Assembly: GCA_035627375.1 (NCBI GenBank)
Contig: DASPLX010000030.1
Location: 1 to 46,995 of the forward strand
Reading direction: 5' to 3'
Length of the DNA: 46,995 nucleotides
From: DASPLX01 sp035627375
GTDB lineage: Bacteria > Pseudomonadota > Gammaproteobacteria > Burkholderiales > Burkholderiaceae_D
Positions 1-5,678 of this stretch are shown here, piece after piece; positions within the stretch are counted from its first letter, which is position 1; the number at the start of each line of letters is the position of its first letter. Position numbers and translations under genes: made by a program. The notes beneath the pieces are model-generated. The model worked only from the letters and a program-made list of their open reading frames with translations. It was not told the origin of the DNA and ran no database searches.

Positions 1-390
1 TCATCAGCATCCGCTGCGCTGGAAGCGCCACACGCGAAAATGGGAAGCGCCGGATCAGGTGTGGTTGAATCCGCCATCAACCACCGACATGCAGTTGGCG
101 GCTTGATTGATTTATGCGACAACTACCTTGACGCGCGCCGCTCGCTCCCGTCTAGAATTTTCCTCAATCCAATCGGCTTGGCGATCGATAAGCGTGGCGA
201 AGGCTGGTACTTTTCGCACGGCGGTTCCAATTGGGATTATCGTGCGTGGATGATCGGACATGTACGCAAGGGTTACGGCGCCGTCATCATGACCAATGGC
301 GACAATGGGATGGCCCTGATGAACCAGATCGCGGATCGTATCGAAAGGGCGTACGGCTGGGATTCGCTTGAAAAGCCGATCCCTAGATAA
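1..390 (+). pseudogene. C-terminal fragment of a class C beta-lactamase-like serine hydrolase
   Basis: The reading frame is open from the window edge to the TAA at 388-390. The last 65 or so residues (GWYFSHGGSNWDYRAWMIGH and on to the Asp-Ser-Leu-Glu-Lys-Pro end) match the C-terminal part of beta-lactamase/D-alanyl-D-alanine carboxypeptidase family serine hydrolases, including the HGG motif. Residues before about position 120 do not look like the family in this frame. The second frame reads a stretch resembling the family's WTTPTDMA segment before hitting a stop at about 115, so a frameshift is likely. The catalytic SxxK and YxN motifs would lie upstream of the window. I read it as a decayed remnant, but an intact gene with an unusual linker cannot be excluded because the 5' part is not visible. 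Confidence 0.55.
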
Positions 391-631
391 GGGCTCGCCA
401 GGTAGGGGATTGCGTCGATGATCTGGGCAAGTTGTGAATTGATCTGACGGAATGTGTCGGATCGTGAAGTTCCGAGTTCGAACCGAAGCTGCCGGTCGCC
501 TGAGTTCCTTGAACGTCTTGAATGCCGCGGAAGCAGCCGTACCGAATAGTTGCTTGGACTTCCGGAGTCGGCCATTGGCTGCCATTCGGCAATGCTGCGG
601 GGCGCTCCAAAGCAGACGCTCATACGGCAGC

Positions 632-926
632 CTACATGACCGTATCGATTGGCGACACGATGCCACGGCCACCCCGGTTGAGCACATGCAGATAGATCAT
701 CGTCGTCGATACATCGCTGTGCCCAAGCAATTCCTGGACGGTTCGGATGTCGTAACCGGCTTCGAGCAGATGTGTGGCGAACGAGTGACGTAGCGTACCA
801 TTTGGCCCAATAGACGTAAGTGCGCTCGGTGCTCAGGGTATAGTGTTTGTCCCGAATGCAACGACGCAGCTGGTCCAGCAGGTGCGGTGGCTTTTCGGTG
901 GTGACAGAAACGGTGCCGTCTTTCAC
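632..926 (-). pseudogene. intI: Integron integrase remnant (internal deletion and frameshift)
   Basis: An integron integrase (tyrosine recombinase) inserts cassettes at attI. Reading leftward from the ATG at 926, the first 43 or so residues (LLDQLRRCIRDKHYTLSTER, then TYVYWAKW) are a typical IntI N-terminus. At about 795-800 the frame breaks and the next bases encode TLRHSFATHLLEAGYDIRTV, QELLGHSDVSTTMIY and LNRGGRGIVSPID in another frame. This is the C-terminal catalytic region with the Arg-His and GH motifs, ending at TAG 632-634. About 230 central residues, including the first catalytic Arg and the integron-specific region, are missing, so no active recombinase can be made. It points away from the cassettes, the normal integron orientation. 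Array maintenance would need an integrase elsewhere. Confidence 0.85.
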
Positions 927-999
927 GGAAATTTAATGCTGTACGAATGTACAAATATCGTCCACAATCGAGGCGCCATGCGGTTTGCGGGCGATCAAA

Positions 1000-1068
1000 C
1001 GAAAGTGCATAACGGACAGCTGGCGTGCATAACGGACGCCGGCTGTCCTTTTAAATCTACAGTTAGAA
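1000..1068 (+). other. attI: Candidate attI primary integration site
   Basis: Lies between the integrase remnant and the first cassette, where attI belongs. It holds two direct copies of GTGCATAACGGAC (about 1005-1017 and 1025-1037), resembling the DR1/DR2 integrase-binding repeats of attI sites. It ends in GTTAGAA (1062-1068), a one-mismatch version of the GTTRRRY core where the first cassette begins. Assignment is by position and repeats only. Confidence 0.5.
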
Positions 1069-1102
1069 CTTCGACCGCTTCATTGCGAAAGAGTAGGGTG
1101 TA

Positions 1103-1438
1103 ATGAGCAGCCAAGGGTTAATTGTCCTTGTCGTGCTGTCGGTTTTATACGCTGCATTTACCTTGCCTATGATGGTTCAGCTTTATAAGTACTATGAAGA
1201 CGTGGCAAGAGCGACGAACAGGATCGACGAGTATGCGAGCGTTTTCGCTGATGAAAATGGGAACAACAAATTCCAGTGCGAACAGTTGAAGGCGCTGCGG
1301 TCTGGTGAGCTTGATGGCAGTCTCAGCAATGAGTTGGTATCACAAGGGAAATCATTGGCGCGAAAACTGCAGCAGGCAAAGATTGCCGCAGTGGCGATTG
1401 TGCTGGCAGTGATAGCTGTCGAATATCTGATGAAATGA
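1103..1438 (+). CDS. Cassette 1: small membrane protein of unknown function
   Basis: 111 residues with a hydrophobic segment near the N-terminus (about 5-27) and another at the C-terminus (about 92-108), separated by a polar, charged, probably helical stretch. This suggests a two-pass inner-membrane protein. It is the first cassette after attI, so it would be the most strongly expressed if a cassette promoter survives in the integrase remnant. The ATG at 1103 is preceded by AGAGTAGGGTGTA, an acceptable ribosome-binding site. The stop is immediately followed by the left core of attC1. I do not recognise the family. Confidence 0.7.
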   Translation: MSSQGLIVLVVLSVLYAAFTLPMMVQLYKYYEDVARATNRIDEYASVFADENGNNKFQCEQLKALRSGELDGSLSNELVSQGKSLARKLQQAKIAAVAIVLAVIAVEYLMK

Positions 1439-1439
1439 T

Positions 1440-1553
1440 GTCTAACTTTTTATTCGACCCCGACATGCAACGTCATTGCGCCACTGGCCGCCCTGGAGAA
1501 TTTGCGGTCAGCGGCGCAATGCCGCCGCCTGCCGGTCAACTTAGTCGTTAGAC
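1440..1553 (+). other. attC: attC site of cassette 1 (long form)
   Basis: Left core GTCTAAC (1440-1446) and right core GTTAGAC (1547-1553) are exact reverse complements. The 114-bp interior contains long imperfect complementary arms (ACGTCATTGCGCC with GGCGCAATGCC). This is the expected folded single-strand substrate of an integron integrase. Confidence 0.85.
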
Positions 1554-1566
1554 CTCATTAAACGAC

Positions 1567-1860
1567 ATGCAAAAGTACGTGGTCTTTGCAGCTATTGTCC
1601 TGACGGTTATCGCATTGAATGGAGTGCTTCATCCGTTCGACATGATTCGCCTATTTGGTCTCTTATGGATTGGTGCAAATGTTTACCTTTGTTTTGCTAA
1701 AGAGCTGCCGGTACACCTTGGAAATCATGAAGTGGGGCGTCTGAAAGGGTGGAGTAAAGCTTGGGTCATTGTGCCAATGACGATCCTTGGAGTACTGATT
1801 GTTATGTATGCTCCTGAGGTTACATGCATGTCTAGAAGACAGAGGCATCTCTGTGCCTAA
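1567..1860 (+). CDS. Cassette 2: small hydrophobic membrane protein
   Basis: 97 residues with three hydrophobic stretches (about 3-20, 27-44 and 66-84), so probably a small multi-pass inner-membrane protein. No family is recognised. The last 13 residues, after the hydrophobic core, are polar and Arg-rich. The TAA stop lies inside the left core of the next attC site (GCCTAAC), so the 3' end may have been shaped by cassette formation. The start ATG at 1567 follows the right core of attC1 by 13 bases. Confidence 0.65.
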   Translation: MQKYVVFAAIVLTVIALNGVLHPFDMIRLFGLLWIGANVYLCFAKELPVHLGNHEVGRLKGWSKAWVIVPMTILGVLIVMYAPEVTCMSRRQRHLCA

Positions 1861-1968
1861 CTCATCATTCGACTCGGACATGCAACGTCATTGCGCCACA
1901 CAGCTCCGTAGCGAGCATACGCAGTGTGGCGCAATGCCGCTGCCTGCCGGTCAACTTGGACGTTAAAA
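1855..1968 (+). other. attC: attC site of cassette 2 (long form)
   Basis: Left core GCCTAAC (1855-1861) and right core GTTAAAA (1962-1968, last base off consensus). The interior is nearly the same as in attC1, sharing the ACATGCAACGTCATTGCGCC arm and the GCCTGCCGGTCAACTT arm, so cassettes 1 and 2 probably come from the same attC lineage. Confidence 0.8.
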
Positions 1969-1974
1969 GTCAAA

Positions 1975-2340
1975 ATGCGCGACGGTAGTTCCAGCATGCT
2001 CCCCAGAGCTCTGTTACTGATAGGTCTGGTTGGCTTGATTACAAGCCTCTATGCTGCGTTGAATTTGGCTTTCGATGGACTGCCATTGGCGGACTATATC
2101 CGTTGGATCGTAAGTTTTATGTGCTTTGGCTTTTTGTTGGGCGGAGTCTTGGCGTTCGATTCAGAGTCCAGCGTTCGATTCGGCAATCGACCATTTCTTC
2201 GCGCCGTTATTGGAGCAATGAGTGGAGCGGCGATCGGAGCTGTCTGGCGCTGGCCAAGCGATGGGATTCTACTTGCTGGACTCGTTGGTGTTATTTTGGG
2301 ATTGCTCGGAATGGTCTGGGCAAAGCATGTCGACTTTTAA
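1975..2340 (+). CDS. Cassette 3: four-helix membrane protein
   Basis: The ATG at 1975 was chosen because it lies just after the attC2 right core. The open frame continues upstream to 1924, but that part lies inside the recombination site. The 121-residue product has four hydrophobic segments (about 9-27, 38-57, 77-93 and 97-114) and Gly/Ala-rich helices, and ends in a short polar tail. It is likely an integral inner-membrane protein. No family is recognised. The TAA stop overlaps the left core of attC3. Confidence 0.65.
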   Translation: MRDGSSSMLPRALLLIGLVGLITSLYAALNLAFDGLPLADYIRWIVSFMCFGFLLGGVLAFDSESSVRFGNRPFLRAVIGAMSGAAIGAVWRWPSDGILLAGLVGVILGLLGMVWAKHVDF

Positions 2341-2391
2341 CCTTCCATTCGACACCGACGCCTCCGGCGCTGGTCAACTTGAGCGTTAAAC
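2335..2391 (+). other. attC: attC site of cassette 3
   Basis: 57-bp site with left core TTTTAAC (first base off consensus) and right core GTTAAAC. The interior palindrome GACGCCTCCGGCGCTGGTC gives the stem. The length is the classical 59-base-element size. Confidence 0.75.
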
Positions 2392-2393
2392 GT

Positions 2394-2693
2394 ATGCGGA
2401 AATCAGTGGTGCACAAATTTGTAGTGGTCTTCGCTTGGGTCGCAGCGGCATATGCGATTTGGCTGTTCGCAGGTGCATATTTCGCTCCTGATGCATGCTT
2501 GGATTTTGGCGGTAGCTTTGACTATAAAAGCTGGGAGTGTTCGAAAGACGTAAAGCACGAGTACATCGAGATGCCAGTCTATTTGGTTCCTGGCTTTAAT
2601 TTGGCAGCGACACTTCTCCTGATCGCAATTATTATCAGTGTTGTGCAGCGTTTAACACGTCGCTCAACACCCACGCCTCAAGGCGTGGGTTAG
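2394..2693 (+). CDS. Cassette 4: two-pass membrane protein
   Basis: The 99-residue product begins at ATG 2394, three bases after the attC3 right core. The longer upstream frame is an overlap with cassette 3. Hydrophobic segments at about 9-27 and 62-82 bracket a roughly 35-residue polar loop with two cysteines (ACLDFGG and SWECSKD), which would be periplasmic if both ends are cytoplasmic. The C-terminal tail (RSTPTPQGVG) is encoded by the attC4 sequence itself, so its sequence is set by the recombination site. Function unknown. Confidence 0.65.
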   Translation: MRKSVVHKFVVVFAWVAAAYAIWLFAGAYFAPDACLDFGGSFDYKSWECSKDVKHEYIEMPVYLVPGFNLAATLLLIAIIISVVQRLTRRSTPTPQGVG

Positions 2694-2706
2694 CTCCACG
2701 TTAAAC
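2650..2706 (+). other. attC: attC site of cassette 4
   Basis: Left core GTTTAAC (2650-2656) is an exact reverse complement of the right core GTTAAAC (2700-2706). The central perfect hairpin ACCCACGCCT/AGGCGTGGGT is visible. The site overlaps the last 13 codons and the stop of cassette 4. Confidence 0.85.
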
Positions 2707-2712
2707 CTACCT

Positions 2713-3231
2713 ATGTTCATAGGCGATCCTCAGACATTTGCAATCGAGTGCTACCACGAGCCGATACCGAACGAAACAAGGCGGATATTCGGGCGAATGT
2801 GCATCCATTCAGAAGGCAAAGTGCTAGGCGACATTGATGAGCCGGCGTGCATGCTGAGTGTTACTGAAGGCCACTTGGCAGGGCTAACGAAAAGAGTCCT
2901 GCTCCTTGATGATCCAGAGCTGTCCAAGCTCAATGATCATGAAGCATTTGAGCTTCTGAATCGTGCGTTGTATTTAGATGATGAGAGGACGATTGCTGAA
3001 GTCGTCATGGATGCAGAAAAATACAGGAAGTTTGATTTCTTGACGAACGGAGGAGAGTCGTTCGACGGCTCAAAATCCTTCATTGTCTTAAGCAGCAATC
3101 ATGTACGTATCCTTTTTACAGACAGGGCTGATAAGTTTCAAACAATGCGCGTGCATATGGAAGTGTTCTGTAAAGTGATTGGTGACTTCCTTAACTGGCT
3201 TAAAAAAGAAGGCGAAAATGTTCCGGTTTAA
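2713..3231 (+). CDS. Cassette 5: Imm42-like immunity protein
   Basis: 172-residue soluble protein. The opening (MFIGDPQTFAIECYHEP, then a Gly-Arg-Met-Cys-Ile strand and a GDIDEPACML turn) resembles the Imm42 family of polymorphic-toxin immunity proteins, which typically start with a GDP-x-x-FAIE segment. The assignment is from memory of the family pattern, not a search. No toxin gene is adjacent, so it would be an orphan immunity gene protecting against a toxin from neighbours or from elsewhere in the genome. The stop lies inside the left core of attC5. Confidence 0.6.
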   Translation: MFIGDPQTFAIECYHEPIPNETRRIFGRMCIHSEGKVLGDIDEPACMLSVTEGHLAGLTKRVLLLDDPELSKLNDHEAFELLNRALYLDDERTIAEVVMDAEKYRKFDFLTNGGESFDGSKSFIVLSSNHVRILFTDRADKFQTMRVHMEVFCKVIGDFLNWLKKEGENVPV

Positions 3232-3279
3232 CACGTCGCTCGACGCGGCCAATTCTTGCCGGCCAGCTCGGCGTTAGCC
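3226..3279 (+). other. attC: attC site of cassette 5
   Basis: Left core GTTTAAC (3226-3232) and right core GTTAGCC (3273-3279, one mismatch to GTTRRRY), with complementary GCGGCCAA and TTGCCGGCC stretches between them. Confidence 0.7.
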
Positions 3280-3288
3280 ATCTCGGAA

Positions 3289-3693
3289 ATGCATTCTGCA
3301 ACGATCAGTTTTCGATCGCTACTTATCGGATCCCTTAAGAGGGTAATTCGGCTCACAGCATTTATATGGGTGTTGGCCTTGGTTGCTCAGTTGGTGGACG
3401 CGTTCTTTGTCGGAAAGCTCAACATTACTCGTGACCCATTTATCTTTGGATTCATTTGCGCGGTTATGCTATCAGGCCCGTTAGAAGCGTTGCTGCAGCG
3501 AGTCGACGGACGTCATACTTTGCTAACGAGTCAGTCAATGAAGGCAATGCTATTTAGCGCAATTTGGACTGCGCTATTCAGCGCTCTCTTTGCTATCACG
3601 ATGTCGCCAGGTTGGAAGAACGTCGTAATGTCGGCAGCTATTTTTTGCGCGTTTGGAATCGCAATCGCAGTCATGCCTGCAACGAGAAATTGA
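3289..3693 (+). CDS. Cassette 6: multi-pass membrane protein
   Basis: 134 residues from the ATG at 3289, preceded by a TCTCGGAA spacer after attC5. The in-frame ATG at 3256 lies within the recombination site and is less likely. Four hydrophobic segments are visible (about 22-44, 53-66, 84-103 and 111-128), indicating an integral membrane protein. It resembles small uncharacterised cassette-borne membrane proteins and no family is recognised. Confidence 0.65.
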   Translation: MHSATISFRSLLIGSLKRVIRLTAFIWVLALVAQLVDAFFVGKLNITRDPFIFGFICAVMLSGPLEALLQRVDGRHTLLTSQSMKAMLFSAIWTALFSALFAITMSPGWKNVVMSAAIFCAFGIAIAVMPATRN

Positions 3694-3705
3694 CTAAAGT
3701 ACGAT

Positions 3706-3762
3706 GGCTAACATGAAGATCAACCCAGACAGCTTCGCAGCTGGTTATCCAACACGTTATGT
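3706..3762 (+). other. attC: attC site of cassette 6
   Basis: 57-bp site with imperfect cores GGCTAAC (3706-3712) and GTTATGT (3756-3762). The AGCTTCGCAGCT interior can form the stem. Two core mismatches make this the weakest site of the array. Confidence 0.6.
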
Positions 3763-4115
3763 TTCAACCAAAAATGCGTAATGTGAACGAACAATCTGTA
3801 TGCGAGCGGCACGGCGTTTCGCCGCAAATGCCTGCAGTTGGATCGAAGCTAGGGATCGCTTTGAGCACGCTTGGGAGCCTGCCAATCCACGGTTTGCGGC
3901 ATAAAGAGGAAAATGGTACGCATGGCTGGTATATCTGGTGCGGTGGAGAGATGTCGAAAGACGACGACTTCTTTTCACCTCTGCATATCGAGCATATCGA
4001 CCAGTTTCTTCCCGCTATTTTCGGTTACCTAGCACTACCTCCTGGGTATCGCTTTCTAGTGGATGGCAAAGGATATGAAGACGTATGGTTTGATCCAGCG
4101 CTGCTCAATGCATAA
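3759..4115 (+). CDS. Cassette 7: Imm33/DUF2185-like immunity protein
   Basis: 118 residues. The central and C-terminal blocks (GLRHKEENGTHGWYIWCGGE, then FFSPLHIEHI and LPPGYRFLVDGKGYEDVWFD) are characteristic of the Imm33 (DUF2185) family, in which a GWYIW strand, an HxEH segment and a LPPGxRF turn recur. Such proteins neutralise polymorphic toxins by binding them in the cytoplasm. The ATG at 3759 overlaps the attC6 right core, so the ATG at 3774 is an alternative start. No partner toxin is encoded nearby. Confidence 0.7.
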   Translation: MFQPKMRNVNEQSVCERHGVSPQMPAVGSKLGIALSTLGSLPIHGLRHKEENGTHGWYIWCGGEMSKDDDFFSPLHIEHIDQFLPAIFGYLALPPGYRFLVDGKGYEDVWFDPALLNA

Positions 4116-4166
4116 CTTGGCATTCGACTCTGTCGCCTGCAGAGCAGGTCAATTTACGCGTTGAAC
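4110..4166 (+). other. attC: attC site of cassette 7 (end of array)
   Basis: Left core GCATAAC (4110-4116, one mismatch) and right core GTTGAAC (4160-4166, full match), 57 bp, with CTGTCGCCTGC/GCAG complementarity. No further attC is seen downstream, so the array ends here. Confidence 0.7.
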
Positions 4167-4264
4167 GTCTGCTTTCTGGGGTGCTGAAAGGCCGGTTTGG
4201 GTCGATAGTTTGAATCCGCCCACTATGGATCAATGTCCGCTAACAGTCTGAACCGGTCGCTCGC

Positions 4265-4522
4265 GTGACGATAACGAAGGTCCGCTCCATGCGATCTGGG
4301 TCAGAAACTCATCCGCTTGTCCGACTTGAAGGTATCGCGAAGGGCCGCCGCGAATTCAAGAGCGTCGTCGACTTGGTCAGGCAGGTCCGAAGCGATTATT
4401 GGATGGCCTACACGGACGGTACGAAATATGATTATTCGACGGCAATCCGCCTGAAGAATCTGCTTGTCGCTTCTGTGTCGAGCGGCAATCGAAATGGAAT
4501 CAGAGTCATTGGCGCGCGGTAG
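4265..4522 (+). CDS. Small hypothetical protein
   Basis: 85 residues from a GTG start; the first ATG would be codon 9. The sequence is basic, with a central segment VDLVRQVRSDYWMAYTDG. Codon use is plausible for a gene, but no ribosome-binding site or family is recognised. It ends 15 bases before the 3' end of the convergent gene on the minus strand. It may be a truncated remnant at the boundary between the integron and the flanking genome. The 98 bases before it hold nothing I recognise. Confidence 0.35.
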   Translation: MTITKVRSMRSGSETHPLVRLEGIAKGRREFKSVVDLVRQVRSDYWMAYTDGTKYDYSTAIRLKNLLVASVSSGNRNGIRVIGAR

Positions 4523-4537
4523 ACCCTTCCCGGCTCC

Positions 4538-5626
4538 TCACCGCCGCGGCTTGAAGAACGCTTCGTTCGGCTGCTCCAGCCTCGGATTCCGCTCATGCAC
4601 CGCCACATTGCTCGGCCGCGCCGGCACGTGGCCCGCCACGTCGGTGCGCCGGGTGTCGTGGCTTAACGGCACGATCAGATCGGCTACCTGCCGCCGCTTC
4701 GCTCCGGGCTTGGTGTCTTCGTTGATCAGGTGCTCGAGATGGTCGTGCAGGCTCTGGCCGACCACGCGCTGCTGGAATGCCTCGTGCCTTTGGATCATCG
4801 TCTCGGTCGACGGCGGCTTGCCGCCGGCCTTGGCCTTGATCTGCTTGCGGTCTTCGATGGGCGGCAATACGTCGCCGCGGTAGGTCGAGTGGAGATGATC
4901 GAGGAATTCCTGCTTCCTGGTCTCCTGTTCGCCGTCCTTCGTCTTCAGCACGACGGCCGCCAGGTGCTTCATGGGCACCGAGCCGAAAACGCCTTGCTCT
5001 TGGTTGGCATGGAAGATCTTGTCGGACGACTTGGCGATCTCGTCGCTGGCGCGCCGGATGTGATCTCCCTTCTTGGCCCGTTCCGGCATGATGGAGGTCG
5101 AGTGGTGCGCGCCGTCCACCGTCTTGAAGAACGCCGGCTGGGCGGGATTCTCGAACATGGTCGGGCGGAACACCAGCATCGCGTCCGCGCCGGCGCCGAC
5201 CTGTCCTTCCGACAGGGTGGTCGTCACGCGCTGGTTGCTGGGAAGCTGGCGCGTGAAGACGAAGGCCGCCGCCGCGCTGCCCTTGTCGCGCTTCGGTTCG
5301 GGCAGCCCCAGCGCCGACGAGGTGTTGTAGCCGGACTGCACGCCGCCCTGGCCGATGGCGTGCGCGATGTACTCGCTTTGCATCTCATGGGAAAACAAGC
5401 GGCCGTTGTTTTCCATGTGCTGGACCGCCGCGGCGACCGTGGTCGGCGGCTGGGTGGTGGAGCGCGCCCGGGAGGTCGTGGATGCGTGGCTGTCGAATTT
5501 CTGGAGCAGGGGCTGGACCGCCTTCTCCGTGCTCGCATGGTGGCTCAGCTTGCGATCCCAGGAATCGAAGTTGGGCGGGGAGGGCGCATCCGGGCGCCGG
5601 CCATGGTTGGATCCGCTATCGGCCAT
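4538..5626 (-). CDS. Unrecognised hydrophilic protein, effector-like
   Basis: 362 residues from the ATG at 5626. The open frame continues upstream into the 3' end of the diguanylate-cyclase gene, and that extension looks non-coding. The first 70 residues are Ser/Thr/Pro-rich and unstructured-looking, like secretion signals of type III effectors. The rest is soluble with no membrane segment or known motif. A middle part has the run MLVFRPTMFENPAQPAFFKT followed by DGAHHST, and the C-terminal third is rich in charged helices. It lies downstream of the cyclic-di-GMP gene in the same direction (about 50 bp), so they may be co-transcribed. I do not recognise a family; effector identity is only an inference from composition and from the effector gene at the right edge. 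Confidence 0.6.
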   Translation of the reverse strand: MADSGSNHGRRPDAPSPPNFDSWDRKLSHHASTEKAVQPLLQKFDSHASTTSRARSTTQPPTTVAAAVQHMENNGRLFSHEMQSEYIAHAIGQGGVQSGYNTSSALGLPEPKRDKGSAAAAFVFTRQLPSNQRVTTTLSEGQVGAGADAMLVFRPTMFENPAQPAFFKTVDGAHHSTSIMPERAKKGDHIRRASDEIAKSSDKIFHANQEQGVFGSVPMKHLAAVVLKTKDGEQETRKQEFLDHLHSTYRGDVLPPIEDRKQIKAKAGGKPPSTETMIQRHEAFQQRVVGQSLHDHLEHLINEDTKPGAKRRQVADLIVPLSHDTRRTDVAGHVPARPSNVAVHERNPRLEQPNEAFFKPRR

Positions 5627-5651
5627 GGCAGTGGAAACCGGGTTGGGACAT
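5616..5651 (-). CDS. Possible 11-codon leader ORF overlapping the start of the 4538-5626 gene
   Basis: ATG at 5651 has an excellent ribosome-binding site (AGGAGAACGACG then ATG) and encodes MSQPGFHCHGR before a TAG. This stop overlaps the start region of the downstream gene in another frame, while the downstream ATG (5626) has no clear Shine-Dalgarno of its own. Either the leader couples translation, or a frameshift has separated the original start from the gene. Confidence 0.35.
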   Translation of the reverse strand: MSQPGFHCHGR

Positions 5652-5678
5652 CGTCGTTCTCCTGGCAACGGGTGATGC

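Larger units (their letters stand above)
1062..4166 (+). mobile_element. Integron gene-cassette array (seven cassettes)
   Basis: Seven short genes all point away from the integrase remnant, each followed by an attC-like site with an RYYYAAC-type left core and GTTRRRY-type right core (right cores at 1547, 1962, 2385, 2700, 3273, 3756 and 4160). Gene-attC spacing is minimal and several stop codons fall inside the left core, as in true cassettes. Base composition is less GC-rich than the flanks. The cassettes carry mostly small membrane proteins plus two immunity-family proteins. No antibiotic-resistance cassette is recognised. Confidence 0.85.

Noticed and set aside
1924..1974. Upstream extension of cassette 3
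   Set aside because: These codons lie inside the attC2 site and are unlikely to be translated; the ATG at 1975 follows the recombination core.
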